Assembly: GCA_964641965.1 (NCBI GenBank)
Contig: CAZXLD010000015.1
Location: 22,997-86,996 of the forward strand
DNA: 64,000 nucleotides
Direction of reading: 5' to 3'
Source: JAJDFU01 sp964641965
GTDB taxonomy: Bacteria; Bacteroidota; Bacteroidia; Chitinophagales; Saprospiraceae
Each line of letters starts with the position of its first letter. Position 1 is the stretch's first letter. Made by a program: the position numbers and the translations under genes. The notes below the pieces were generated by a model. The model saw only the letters and a list, made by a program, of their open reading frames with translations. It was not told the origin of the DNA and made no database searches. Positions 34,186 through 43,845 of this stretch are shown piece by piece.

Positions 34186-35466
34186 ATGCCTAACCGACGT
34201 ATCCCTCCAATTATCCATCCGGTCTCCAAAGTAGTGCTCCCTGTTCCGGAGCAAATGCTGCTCTCTAATGGCATCCCGCTTTACAGGATTCCCCCGGGAC
34301 AAGAGGAAATGCTTCGGCTGGACATTCTGATCGATGCCGGTAGGCCTCGGGAAAAGGCTCCTTTAGCAGCTCGTGCAGTGGGATCCTTATTGAAAGAGGG
34401 TACTGCCTCTTTTTCAGGTGCAGAAGTGGCAGAACAATTTGATTTTTATGGGGCTACCCTATCAACTCCGTTCCAAATGGACGGTATCCATCTAGTCGTG
34501 TACACTTTGTCCAAGCATGCCACCAAAATAATACCCATCGTTGCATCAGTTTTGCTTGAGCCAACTTTCCCGGATACCGAGTTGGACAATATGAAGGAAC
34601 GGTATGCACGACATTTAGAGGTAGAATTGAGAAAAACGGATGTGGTTGCCTATCGTGAACTAACACAACACCTTTTCGGAAAATCTCATCCCTATGGATA
34701 TAACAGCACCTCTGAATTGTATAACAATATTACCAGGCAGATGGTCCGGGAGCACTACCAGACCCACTTTCATGCCGGCAACTGTCGCCTGATCCTAAGC
34801 GGTGGGGCGGGAGAAGCAATTATCCAGCTCATTGACCGTCTAATTTGCCAACCTATGAGAAAGGGGAGTAATAAGCCATTTGATATTCCCGCTCCTAGCA
34901 TAGAGCAGCCCAGCAGCTATCGCCAAAGCCTGCTTCCTTCTGTCCAAACAGCCATCCGAATCGGGAGGCGTGTACCTACAAGACACCACCCGGATTACCC
35001 GGGTTTATACCTTCTGAATACCATCTTGGGCGGTTATTTCGGTTCCAGATTGATGGCTAATATCCGGGAGGAAAAAGGGTATACCTACAACATCTATTCC
35101 AGTTTGGACAGCATGCGTTTTGGTGCTTATTTCTACATCGGTACCGAAGTGGGTCATGAATTCGTAGAACCCACATTGGATGAAATAAAAAAAGAAATCC
35201 ATCAGCTTCAGCATGAACCAGTGCCTGAGGAAGAGCTCCAAATGGTAAAGAACTATATCATGGGAAGCTATTTAACACTCTTGGACGGACCATTCCAAGT
35301 GGCCGACCTGATCAAAGGGTTCTTACTGGAGGATGTTCCTTTCGAACAATTCAAGAACTGGATTGAAGAAATAAATGTCCTGGATGAAGATCGAATTCTT
35401 GAACTTGCCAACCTCTATCTAGCCGATGATGAAATGTGGGAAGTGATTGTAGGAAATGCATCTTAA
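34186..35466 (+). CDS. inactive M16-family peptidase homologue
   Basis: A 426-residue two-lobed M16 (pitrilysin/insulinase) fold. The zinc motif HxxEH expected in the first lobe is gone: the aligned stretch reads RAVGSLLKEGT. The second lobe keeps the partner signature REEKGYTYNIYSS and a glycine-rich loop (LLNTILGGYFGSRL). This is the pattern of the catalytically silent subunit of M16B heterodimers. The active partner is normally next door but is absent here. It is divergent from dnaN. There is no clear signal peptide, so it is probably cytoplasmic. Confidence 0.85.
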   Translation: MPNRRIPPIIHPVSKVVLPVPEQMLLSNGIPLYRIPPGQEEMLRLDILIDAGRPREKAPLAARAVGSLLKEGTASFSGAEVAEQFDFYGATLSTPFQMDGIHLVVYTLSKHATKIIPIVASVLLEPTFPDTELDNMKERYARHLEVELRKTDVVAYRELTQHLFGKSHPYGYNSTSELYNNITRQMVREHYQTHFHAGNCRLILSGGAGEAIIQLIDRLICQPMRKGSNKPFDIPAPSIEQPSSYRQSLLPSVQTAIRIGRRVPTRHHPDYPGLYLLNTILGGYFGSRLMANIREEKGYTYNIYSSLDSMRFGAYFYIGTEVGHEFVEPTLDEIKKEIHQLQHEPVPEEELQMVKNYIMGSYLTLLDGPFQVADLIKGFLLEDVPFEQFKNWIEEINVLDEDRILELANLYLADDEMWEVIVGNAS

Positions 35467-35719
35467 TTACTGACTATCAGCCCCTTATAACTCACATGGT
35501 TTGGCAGATCACTTCCCGAACAATAGTGTTATATTTAGGGCTGAACGAAAGAAAAAATGTTACCTGCGGTTTTTAGAAAATTCCTTTTTTTGCATGGCTT
35601 AGTGGGGCTAATGACTTGGAAACTTAATCGTTGAACGTGCACTAAAACTCAATTTGCTGAAGAGCATTTCTGGGTCGCTATGAGGATACTAATTTTACAA
35701 CCGCATCACATTATAACAC

Positions 35720-36760
35720 ATGCGCCTATTCAGCTTGTTTCGACAGGAGCTTGCTATCGACCTTGGCACAGCCAATACTTTGATCATCCAGGATGGAAAT
35801 GTGGTCGTGGATGAGCCATCTATTGTTGCCCTGGATAACACCACCAAAGAGACTATAGCCGTTGGGAAAAAAGCCATGCAAATGCATGAGCGTACCCACA
35901 ATAATATTCGAACCATTCGCCCGCTCAAGGATGGCGTTATTGCCGACTTTCAAGCGGCAGAACGTATGATAGAAGGCCTCATACGAATGATAAATAATAA
36001 ACGACGCTTGTTGAGCCATCTGAAAATGGTGATCTGTATTCCCTCTGGAATTACCGAAGTAGAAAAGCGTGCTGTATTTGATTCGGCAGACCATGTAGAC
36101 TCCAAGGAGACTTATTTGATCTACGAACCTATGGCTGCTGCGCTCGGGATCGGGTTGGACGTGGAGGAGCCAGAAGGTAATATGATTATCGATATCGGCG
36201 GAGGTACTACCGAAATTGCGGTAATTGCCCTCTCTGGAATTGTGGGGGACCAGTCTATTCGGATAGCCGGCGATGAGTTTACCCAAGACATTGTGGAGTA
36301 CATGAAACGACACCACAATCTCTTAATTGGAGAACGAACCGCAGAGCAGATCAAAATTCAGGTTGGATCAGCATTAAAAGAATTGGAAACGCCGCCGGAT
36401 GACTACGCTGTCAACGGGCGGGACCTGATGACCGGAATACCCAAGCAGGTCAAAATCACCTATTCCGAAATAGCGCAAGCATTGGATAAATCAATTTCGA
36501 AAATAGAGGATGCCATTCTCAACGCCCTGGAGAATACACCACCAGAGCTTTCCTCTGATATTTTTAAAAATGGTTTGTATCTGACGGGAGGAGGAGCCTT
36601 GCTTCGTGGGCTCGGACACCGTATTTCTCAAAAGACCAAGCTCGCCGTGCATGTTGCTGAAGATCCGCTCCGAGCAGTTGTCAAAGGCACCGGAATTGCG
36701 CTTAAAAACACCGATCACTATAAATCCATCCTTATAGCAAGAGACCGAAGAGGCATCTAG
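35720..36760 (+). CDS. mreB: rod shape-determining protein MreB
   Basis: Actin-like filament protein that guides lateral wall synthesis. It has 346 residues. The phosphate loops IDLGTANTLI and IDIGGGTTEIAVIAL, the adenosine motif LTGGGALLRGL, and IRPLKDGVIADF are all MreB signatures. The short N-terminal F-S-L-F-R is the membrane-touching region. It starts a five- or six-gene operon (mreB, mreC, mreD, mrdA, capA-like, folA) with gaps of 28 nt or less. The 253-bp upstream gap has no recognisable full promoter. Confidence 0.97.
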   Translation: MRLFSLFRQELAIDLGTANTLIIQDGNVVVDEPSIVALDNTTKETIAVGKKAMQMHERTHNNIRTIRPLKDGVIADFQAAERMIEGLIRMINNKRRLLSHLKMVICIPSGITEVEKRAVFDSADHVDSKETYLIYEPMAAALGIGLDVEEPEGNMIIDIGGGTTEIAVIALSGIVGDQSIRIAGDEFTQDIVEYMKRHHNLLIGERTAEQIKIQVGSALKELETPPDDYAVNGRDLMTGIPKQVKITYSEIAQALDKSISKIEDAILNALENTPPELSSDIFKNGLYLTGGGALLRGLGHRISQKTKLAVHVAEDPLRAVVKGTGIALKNTDHYKSILIARDRRGI

Positions 36761-36788
36761 AATCCGGGTTTGAAAAAATGAACATAGT

Positions 36789-37631
36789 ATGCAACGGCTG
36801 ATTCGATTCTTTATCCGGTACAGTCAGTTCTTCATTTTTCTATTCTTGGAAATGATTGCCCTGTTTATGGTGGTTACCTACAATCAGAAACAGCGGGATA
36901 TCTTTAATGGCAGTACCACGGCTGTGGTAGCTTATCTGTATCAAAGTCAAAAAATCTTTACCGATTACGTTGACCTCCGGCAAAAGGTAAATGACCTGTC
37001 TCAGGAAAATGCAGCCCTAAGGAGATCCGTGTATGAACAAAAGACCTTGCTCCGAAAACTCCAACGCAGGCCCGAGGCTCCTAAGCTTGATCCAACCTTT
37101 ATTGACTCCACCTACCGCTTTATTCCGGCTTCGGTCTTGAGTAATTCCCAAAGCTTGCGCAATAACTTTATCACACTCGAAAATGGTAGTGATCACGGTA
37201 TTCGCTCAGGTATGGGGGTTATTGGTCCGGAAGGTGTCGTAGGGATCGTCAGCCACGTCACTCCGCAATACAGTCGAGTCATGTCCATGTTGCATTCCCA
37301 GTTTCGCTTATCTGCCGGCCTGGAAGGAAAAAACTACTTTGGCACCTTACAATGGCCAGGTAGAAACGTAAAGCTTTTTCGCTTGGATGATATCCCCATA
37401 CATGCAGAAATTGAGAAAGGTGACCTTGTGGAAACCAGCGGCTTCTCTTACATTTTTCCCCGAGGTATTCAGATAGGGACCGTACAGGAAATAACCATTC
37501 CCAGAGGAGGGTACTATTACGAATTGTCTGTTGAATTATCTCAGGATCTTTCCAATTTGCATAGTGTGTATGTTGTAGATCACCCTTACAGCGACAATTT
37601 AGAAGCGCTCAATACCGACTTTGATTTATGA
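36789..37631 (+). CDS. mreC: rod shape-determining protein MreC
   Basis: A bitopic protein that scaffolds the elongasome in the periplasm. It has 280 residues, with one TM helix at about 13-30, then a coiled coil (VNDLSQENAALRRSVYEQ). A beta domain follows with MGVIGPEGVVGIV, VETSGFSYIFPRGIQIG and the nearby S-R-V-M-S-M-L. The order and spacing are standard: 28 nt after mreB and a 4-nt overlap with mreD. Confidence 0.95.
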   Translation: MQRLIRFFIRYSQFFIFLFLEMIALFMVVTYNQKQRDIFNGSTTAVVAYLYQSQKIFTDYVDLRQKVNDLSQENAALRRSVYEQKTLLRKLQRRPEAPKLDPTFIDSTYRFIPASVLSNSQSLRNNFITLENGSDHGIRSGMGVIGPEGVVGIVSHVTPQYSRVMSMLHSQFRLSAGLEGKNYFGTLQWPGRNVKLFRLDDIPIHAEIEKGDLVETSGFSYIFPRGIQIGTVQEITIPRGGYYYELSVELSQDLSNLHSVYVVDHPYSDNLEALNTDFDL

Positions 37632-38146
37632 ATCGCGAAATCGGCGCCCAAGCGTTTACTTTAATCTTGGTTATTGTCCTTCAAGCACTGATTTTCAAGC
37701 AGCTGGCTGAATGGGTCGCCGGTACATACCCGGTACACGTATTCATCTATCCCCTCTTTATACTCTTCCTTCCGCTATCCACGCCCAACTATCTGGTCCT
37801 CTTACTTGGGTTTTTGATCGGATTTTGTGTAGATATTTTTTATTTCAGCTTTGGTGTACATACCAGTGCTTCTGTGTTTACGGCGTTTATTCGCGTAGTA
37901 TATCTTGAATATTTTAAACCTCAGGCGCGATACGAAGGGGAAAAAATAAAATTTCGTGATGTAGACTGGCCCTGGATAGCTCGTTACACGAGTCTTTTAT
38001 ATTTTTTACACATCCTGTGGTATTTCTCCGTAGAGTTCTTTTCGTTCGCTCTAATTTCCCAAGTGTTAATTCACACCTTATTCAGCTTTTTAGCCTCCCT
38101 TATTTTTGTAAGTTTATTCCTAATGATTTTTAAACCAAGAGGTTGA
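37628..38146 (+). CDS. mreD: rod shape-determining protein MreD
   Basis: A 172-residue integral membrane protein with about five hydrophobic helices (for example LYFLHILWYFSVEFFSFAL). MreD sequences are poorly conserved, so the call rests on length, hydrophobicity, the GFLIGFCVDIFYFSFGVHT segment (D-x-F/G-x-G-x-H) and its place between mreC and the PBP2 gene. It overlaps mreC by 4 nt and ends 1 nt before mrdA. Confidence 0.9.
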   Translation: MNREIGAQAFTLILVIVLQALIFKQLAEWVAGTYPVHVFIYPLFILFLPLSTPNYLVLLLGFLIGFCVDIFYFSFGVHTSASVFTAFIRVVYLEYFKPQARYEGEKIKFRDVDWPWIARYTSLLYFLHILWYFSVEFFSFALISQVLIHTLFSFLASLIFVSLFLMIFKPRG

Positions 38147-38147
38147 C

Positions 38148-39992
38148 ATGGCTGGTATTATGATCCCGAGGCACCTAATCATCCGGTTTATATTCTTTTT
38201 TGCGGCCTTGTTCCTGATTATCCGGATTTTTATGCTCCAAGTTTGGGAACAATCTTACCAAAGAAGGGCAGAAGCAACTACAGTAGAAGAAATTTTTCTA
38301 TATCCCTCCAGGGGTTTGGTTCGCGACCGAAGCGGGAAGATTTTGGTTTATAATAAACCTATGTACGACCTTCTGGCCGTATATAGTCGAATTGACCATC
38401 AAAACTTTGATACCCTTCGCTTTTGCAGTTTGCTAGATATCTCAGAAGAAGAATTTATTGAAAATCTCTCGAAAGACTGGAATAGCCCCAGGTTCTCTAA
38501 ATCCTTACCCTTTGTATTTAAAAGTAAGATACCCGATACAGTATATACGCGCTTTCAGGAGTATTTGCATGAGTTTCCAGGCTTTTACACTTCGCTACGA
38601 AGCGTAAGAGGCTATCCGCATTCCAGCGCTTCTCATTTGGTAGGTACAATTCGAGAAGTTAATCCTGCGGAGGTTGAAGCAGATGATTTTTACGGCCCAG
38701 GAGACTACATTGGTGATTCGGGCCTTGAACTCGCTTACGAAAAAAAGCTAAGAGGTAAAAAAGGCGTACGCTACGTGCTGAAAGACAATCTGGGGAGGGA
38801 GGTAGCTGACTTTAGTGAGAAATCCTCTTCTCCACCTGAACTAGGGGCTGAATTGAGATCTACCATTTCCCTAGAACTCCAATACTATGCTGAATCCTTG
38901 ATGGCCAATAAAATAGGCAGTATTGTTGCCCTTGAGCCCAAGACAGGAGAAATTTTAGCAATGGTAAGTACCCCGGGATTTAATCCGAATGACCTGACCA
39001 TCAGTAATCATAGATCAGATGCTTATTTTCGATTGCTAAACGATCCGGGAAAACCATTTTTCGATCGGTCTGTCATGGCTCAATACCCACCCGGTTCTCT
39101 GTTCAAGCCTTTGGTAAGCTTGATTGCCTTGCAAGAAGAGGTCATTCATAAGGACATGACGATCAGCTGTCCAGGTGGATATGCTTTTAATGGAAAGATT
39201 CTCACCGGCTGTCATAAACACCCCACTTGTAGAAATGTATCTGAGGCCATTCAACATTCTTGCAACGCCTACTTTGTAACTGCTTTTCGCAGAATTATCG
39301 ACAAACATGGTTTCTACAAGGCCGGGGATGGGTTAAAGGATTTCAACGAGCACCTGCGGTCGTTTGGATTAGGTAAACGATTGGGTATTGATTTCCCAAG
39401 AGAGAAAGCTGGAAACACCCCCAGCAAAGCCTATTATGACAAATGGTATAAAGGGCAACGCTGGAATTCCATTTGGCTGAGGTCTCTTGGCATCGGGCAA
39501 GGTGAACTCCTCTTGACCAACCTGCAAATGGCAAACCTGGCAGCCATCATCGGTAACCAAGGCTACTACAGGGTTCCTCACCTCGTTACAGCTATTGACG
39601 GAGAACCCATTGATGAAGACCTGCTCCAACCTCAAAAAGTAAAAATCGACGCTCCTCATTTTGAACCCGTTATCCATGGCATGGAACTAGCTGTGAATGC
39701 AGGAACGGCTACCCTGGCCTACATTCCAGATATCCGAGTTTGTGGTAAAACCGGTACAGCAGAAAATCCACATGGCAAAGATCATTCCATTTTTTTTGGA
39801 TTTGCTCCGCGTGTAAATCCCAAAATTGCCATTGCGGTATATGTAGAAAATGCTGGTTTTGGCGGTACCTATGCAGCACCCATTGCGAGCCTTGTCATGG
39901 AAAAGTGGATTCGCAATATGGAAGAGATCCACCCAGCTCGAAAATGGATTGAAAAACGTATGCTGGAAGCCAACTTGATTGCCCAACCCTAA
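38148..39992 (+). CDS. mrdA: penicillin-binding protein 2
   Basis: Transpeptidase for lateral wall growth. It has 614 residues: one N-terminal TM helix, a dimerisation domain starting SRGLVRDRSGKILVYN, and a transpeptidase domain. The catalytic motifs are Ser317-L-F-K320 (PPGSLFKPL), Ser371-C-N373 (HSCNAYF) and Lys534-T-G536 (CGKTGTAENP). The ATG at 38148 could be replaced by the one at 38160. RodA normally follows PBP2 in this phylum; here the next gene is CapA-like, sharing a TAATG stop/start. Confidence 0.95.
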   Translation: MAGIMIPRHLIIRFIFFFAALFLIIRIFMLQVWEQSYQRRAEATTVEEIFLYPSRGLVRDRSGKILVYNKPMYDLLAVYSRIDHQNFDTLRFCSLLDISEEEFIENLSKDWNSPRFSKSLPFVFKSKIPDTVYTRFQEYLHEFPGFYTSLRSVRGYPHSSASHLVGTIREVNPAEVEADDFYGPGDYIGDSGLELAYEKKLRGKKGVRYVLKDNLGREVADFSEKSSSPPELGAELRSTISLELQYYAESLMANKIGSIVALEPKTGEILAMVSTPGFNPNDLTISNHRSDAYFRLLNDPGKPFFDRSVMAQYPPGSLFKPLVSLIALQEEVIHKDMTISCPGGYAFNGKILTGCHKHPTCRNVSEAIQHSCNAYFVTAFRRIIDKHGFYKAGDGLKDFNEHLRSFGLGKRLGIDFPREKAGNTPSKAYYDKWYKGQRWNSIWLRSLGIGQGELLLTNLQMANLAAIIGNQGYYRVPHLVTAIDGEPIDEDLLQPQKVKIDAPHFEPVIHGMELAVNAGTATLAYIPDIRVCGKTGTAENPHGKDHSIFFGFAPRVNPKIAIAVYVENAGFGGTYAAPIASLVMEKWIRNMEEIHPARKWIEKRMLEANLIAQP

Positions 39993-41176
39993 TGAAACCC
40001 AAAAAAACACTCGGTTTTTTCTTGACCAGCTTGCTATTAGGTTTAACCTGCCAAGCCTTTTGCCAACTGGATAGTCTGGTAGAATTGAAACTGGTTTTCG
40101 CCGGCGATATCATGGGCCATGATAGCCAGATTGAAGCTGCGCAGATCAAGAAGGACAGCCTGTACGATTATTCCAAATGTTTTGCTTACGTTTCACCCAT
40201 ACTCAAAGAAAAGGATCTTGCTATTGGGAATCTTGAACTTACCTTACCCGGTGAGCCACCGTATCAAGGCTACCCACAGTTCAGGAGTCCGGATGAGCTT
40301 GCCTTGGCCTTGCGTTATTCGGGATTCAACGTACTGGTTACGGCGAATAATCACTCTAATGATGCCGGCCCACAAGGGCTACGCTCCACTTTAGAAACCC
40401 TGGATAACTATCATTTCCATCATACCGGTACTTTCCGGAATCCTTTTGAAAGAGAGGCGTACTATCCCCTGTTGATCTACCGAAATCAATTCAAGATCGC
40501 AATATTAAATTATACGTATGGAACCAATGGCATTCCTACCAAGTCGCCTACCATTGTAAATCGGATAGATACAAGCTTGATCCGTAAAGACATGAGACAA
40601 GCCGAGCAATTAAATCCGGATTTTACTATTGTAATTTTACACTGGGGAAAGGAATACCAAACGATCGAAAACGCCAAACAAAAGGCATTGGCAACTAAGC
40701 TGATCCAGTGGGGAGCTGACTTAATTATTGGTTCTCATCCCCACGTCGTACAACCTATACGGGAAGAAAGGATTCATGACAAAAAGGATAGGGTGAGGTC
40801 GGCTTTGGTGGTTTATTCCTTGGGAAATTTCATCTCAGGGCAAACTAAGAAATACACCAACGGAGGTCTACTTTTCGAGGCTACTCTGCAGAAAAATATT
40901 AATTCCGGACAAACAATATTAGCGAAGCACCATTACATCCCGTGTTACCGCTATAGATCCAGGGATTCAACTGGTAAGCGGCAATTTGCCGTACTACCCA
41001 TAATGCCCTATCTAGAACAATCCCCCCGGAACTTGACGCTATCCGAAACCCATCGAAATGCAATGCAAGCCTACCGGAAACATGTAATGGATGTCATGGT
41101 GGGGAGTGATGGCAAGGAACGAAAATTTACTTCTACCGAATGGAGTGGCATGCTTGAAAACGGGACCACCAAATGA
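39992..41176 (+). CDS. CapA/PgsA-family metallophosphatase-like protein
   Basis: A 394-residue protein with a signal peptide (residues 1-25, ending C-Q-A-F-C-Q). The CapA fold starts KLVFAGDIMGHDSQIE and contains IGNLELTLPG, VTANNHSNDAG, ILHWGKEYQ and IIGSHPHVVQP. These carry the metal-binding Asp, Asn and His residues of the calcineurin-like CapA group, associated with poly-gamma-glutamate or cell-wall polymers. Its ATG overlaps the mrdA stop by 1 nt. A wall or capsule role linked to elongation is inferred. Confidence 0.88.
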   Translation: MKPKKTLGFFLTSLLLGLTCQAFCQLDSLVELKLVFAGDIMGHDSQIEAAQIKKDSLYDYSKCFAYVSPILKEKDLAIGNLELTLPGEPPYQGYPQFRSPDELALALRYSGFNVLVTANNHSNDAGPQGLRSTLETLDNYHFHHTGTFRNPFEREAYYPLLIYRNQFKIAILNYTYGTNGIPTKSPTIVNRIDTSLIRKDMRQAEQLNPDFTIVILHWGKEYQTIENAKQKALATKLIQWGADLIIGSHPHVVQPIREERIHDKKDRVRSALVVYSLGNFISGQTKKYTNGGLLFEATLQKNINSGQTILAKHHYIPCYRYRSRDSTGKRQFAVLPIMPYLEQSPRNLTLSETHRNAMQAYRKHVMDVMVGSDGKERKFTSTEWSGMLENGTTK

Positions 41177-41664
41177 TCATATCTGCTATCGTAGCCGTAA
41201 GTCGAAACGGTTTTATTGGGAAGAACAACCAAATTCCCTGGTATCTGCCCGCCGATCTCAAATATTTTAAGCGGACTACCTTGCACCACCACATTATTAT
41301 GGGTCGCAAAAGCTACCTCTCCATTGGCCGACCTCTTCCAAAGCGGGAAAATATTGTGGTGAGCAGAGACCCATTTCTGGTGGTAAATGGATGTACGGTA
41401 GTTCATTCTATAGAGGAGGCTATCCAATTTGCCAAGGACCATGGTGAGGAAGAAGCTTTTATCATTGGAGGCGGGGAGATTTATAGGCAAAGTGTACCCC
41501 TTTGGGACCGGCTGTATTTGACCGAGGTAGATATAGAAGTAGAAGGGGACGTACGATTTGTAGAATGGGATTCAAAAGAATGGCAACTGGTTAGCGAAGA
41601 CAACCATTCACCTGATGAAAAGAATGAATTTGCTTACAGTTTTAAAATTTACGACCGATTTTAA
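41173..41664 (+). CDS. folA: dihydrofolate reductase
   Basis: Reduces dihydrofolate to tetrahydrofolate with NADPH. It has 163 residues. Core motifs are AVSRNGFIGKNNQIPWYLPADLK, with the W-Y-L-P of the substrate site and Asp in P-A-D, MGRKSYLSIGRPLP, VVSRDP and the cofactor loop IIGGGEIYRQ. The start overlaps the CapA-like stop by 4 nt. It is the last gene of the mre operon. Thymidylate synthase, a frequent neighbour, is not nearby. Confidence 0.96.
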   Translation: MIISAIVAVSRNGFIGKNNQIPWYLPADLKYFKRTTLHHHIIMGRKSYLSIGRPLPKRENIVVSRDPFLVVNGCTVVHSIEEAIQFAKDHGEEEAFIIGGGEIYRQSVPLWDRLYLTEVDIEVEGDVRFVEWDSKEWQLVSEDNHSPDEKNEFAYSFKIYDRF

Positions 41665-41715
41665 AATAATTTGTTTAAATTAACCCTTCTTTAAAACACG
41701 ACTAAACCCCATTTT

Positions 41716-43050
41716 GTGAAAGAAGAGTTGCTCCATTACGTGTGGCGCCTCGGCCGTTTTGATCATACTGGTCTCCTAACCACACAACAAACTACCCTTA
41801 CAATAATCAAAAAGGGTATTTCCAATACTAATGCCGGTCCAGACTTTCTCGAAGCGAAAGTTAAGATTGGCCCTACTACCTGGATGGGATCAGTTGAAAT
41901 GCACCTCCGATCTTCGGATTGGTATCGACATCAACACCACCTGGATCCAGCTTACAAGAACGTAGTACTCCATGTTGTATTAGAGGAGGATGAACCCGTT
42001 TTTCATCCCAGCGGAGAACGAATCCCCTGCCTGGAATTAAAAAGCAGGATTGAACCTAAACTTAAAAACAGGTATCAACAGCTGATTAATCAAGAGCATT
42101 GGATTCCCTGCCAGCCTGTTTTCCCCAACATGGCATCAGAAAAGCTGGAGTTTTGGTTACAGCGTCTAGCTATCGAACGCTTACAAGATAAAACCAGGGC
42201 TATTTCCCACCTCCTGGAACAACAAAAAGGGGACTGGGAGGCTATGTTGTTTCAGGTAATCACCTTGGTACTCTTGGGGAAAGTAAACCAAAGTGCTGCT
42301 GAAAGATGGGCAGCAAGCCTTCCTATACCCTTGGTCCGGAAATATCGGCACCGCCTGTTTTTGCTGGAAGCCTTATTCTTTGGTCATGCAGGCTTGGTTG
42401 CGGCCGAAGGAGAGCCCTACCCAAACGATTTAGAGCGTGAATACACCTATCTGAAAAAGAAACATGGGTTAAAACCAATAAATGGTTCCTGTTGGAAATT
42501 CATGCGAATGAGACCCGCTAATTTCCCGACTTTACGACTAGCTCAGCTGGCAACACTTTGGCATTGCAATGATCATCTATTTGAAAAAGTACTCGCCGCC
42601 TCTAACCTGAAAGAAATAGAAAATCTTTTCACGGTAGAAGTCTCTCAATACTGGAAAACGCATTTTCGCTTTGGCAAATCGTCTGCACCAAAGAATAAAC
42701 GTTTGGGCAAACAGACCCTCCACCTCTTGGCTATTAATGCAGTGGCTCCCTTACAGTTTTTGTACGGACAAATGCGGCACCGACCCGAACTGAAAGACCG
42801 GGCCATCCAGCTCTGGGAAGAGACGCCGGGAGAAAATAATTCGGTTTCACGAAAATGGTCCACCTTGGGTATGCATGTGGAATCAGCCTTCCAATCTCAA
42901 GCGCTACTGCACCTCAAATCCAAGTACTGTAGTCAGATTCGTTGCCTTGAATGCCAGATCGGCCAAACTATTTTGTCCGTCGACCACCCCGAATCCGTTC
43001 AATCAAACCAGTCTGCTCAGTCCAATAGGCCAATGGAAAAACCCAAATAA
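41716..43050 (+). CDS. DUF2851 family protein
   Basis: A 444-residue protein of unknown function, restricted largely to Bacteroidota. It starts at GTG 41716. The N-terminal segment E-E-L-L-H-Y-V-W-R-L and GPDFLEAKVKIG, then GSVEMHLRSSDWYRH, define the family. A C-terminal cysteine pair is seen in CLECQIGQTIL. The last 83 nt overlap the convergent DUF554 gene. No clear catalytic centre can be named, although the E-x-H/D-W-Y-R-H pattern has been compared to nuclease folds. Confidence 0.85.
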   Translation: MKEELLHYVWRLGRFDHTGLLTTQQTTLTIIKKGISNTNAGPDFLEAKVKIGPTTWMGSVEMHLRSSDWYRHQHHLDPAYKNVVLHVVLEEDEPVFHPSGERIPCLELKSRIEPKLKNRYQQLINQEHWIPCQPVFPNMASEKLEFWLQRLAIERLQDKTRAISHLLEQQKGDWEAMLFQVITLVLLGKVNQSAAERWAASLPIPLVRKYRHRLFLLEALFFGHAGLVAAEGEPYPNDLEREYTYLKKKHGLKPINGSCWKFMRMRPANFPTLRLAQLATLWHCNDHLFEKVLAASNLKEIENLFTVEVSQYWKTHFRFGKSSAPKNKRLGKQTLHLLAINAVAPLQFLYGQMRHRPELKDRAIQLWEETPGENNSVSRKWSTLGMHVESAFQSQALLHLKSKYCSQIRCLECQIGQTILSVDHPESVQSNQSAQSNRPMEKPK

Positions 43051-43780
43051 GAGCAGGCAAAAGGTTTTCCAAGTTAAGCCTTACGATATCCAATAACTGA
43101 AAACCAATTCCAATAATTAGAACGCCTCCAACGGAGGAAAGCAGATCTAGACGAATCGGATTCATAAAAGGTTTCAACCGAACAGCTAGTAGGGTTATTC
43201 CTCCCTGGACAATCAACATTGGGATTACAGAGAAAAGAACTCCAACACCAAAAGAGGCAGCTAGCGCTACAGAAGAGAACCCATCCAGCATACTTTTGAT
43301 TAAGAGTAATTCTCGTCTTCCCTCCAGGCCCTCTTCCAAAGCACCAAGTATAGTGACAGAACCAACGCAAAAAAGTAAGAATGCGGTAATTAAGCCTTCA
43401 GTAAATCTTGGATTTCCAATAGATAACCTAGCCTTAAGCGCTTCACTTGAGGCATTTAAGGCCTCCTGGATACCAAGTAATTCTCCAGAAAACCCACCCA
43501 AAATGAGGCTGAACAGAAAAACTAATAAATAACCATCTGGAAGGCGAAGCGCCATTTTCATGCCAAGCAATAAGGTGCCTAACCCAATTGCTTGAAAAAG
43601 AATTGACTGTAAGTTTTCTGAAAAGATTCCACCCAAAGCCAGGCCAGCTGTACCCCCTAGAAGCACTGCCACCATATTAACGAAAGTGGCAATCGGGAGG
43701 TGAGTCTTTTGCAATCTCTTCGGTTTTAATTTGAAGGAACGAAAATGCAAAAAAGAATTGGAAGACCATTTTGGTACCAT
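42968..43780 (-). CDS. DUF554 family membrane protein
   Basis: A 270-residue protein with seven or so TM helices and the DUF554 (YdfK-like) pattern: FVNMVAVLLGGTAGLALGG at the start, FCVGSVTILGALEEGL, KSMLDGFSSVALAASFGVGV and VGGVLIIGIGFQLLDI. Function is unknown; a transport role is assumed. About 35 residues precede the first helix. The start codon at 43780 faces lpxK. The 3' end overlaps the convergent DUF2851 gene by 83 bp, and both C-termini look genuine. Confidence 0.85.
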   Translation of the reverse strand: MVPKWSSNSFLHFRSFKLKPKRLQKTHLPIATFVNMVAVLLGGTAGLALGGIFSENLQSILFQAIGLGTLLLGMKMALRLPDGYLLVFLFSLILGGFSGELLGIQEALNASSEALKARLSIGNPRFTEGLITAFLLFCVGSVTILGALEEGLEGRRELLLIKSMLDGFSSVALAASFGVGVLFSVIPMLIVQGGITLLAVRLKPFMNPIRLDLLSSVGGVLIIGIGFQLLDIVRLNLENLLPALIWVFPLAYWTEQTGLIERIRGGRRTK

Positions 43781-43845
43781 GCCTCGAATTCTATGTCGAA
43801 AGAAGAGACCGCATGTTTATCGTTTTTACCATTTTTACAAAGCCT

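Noticed and set aside
43771..43845. Longer lpxK start (TTG at 43771)
   Set aside because: The added residues are not conserved and would overlap the divergent DUF554 start; the ATG at 43846 begins at the family N-terminus.
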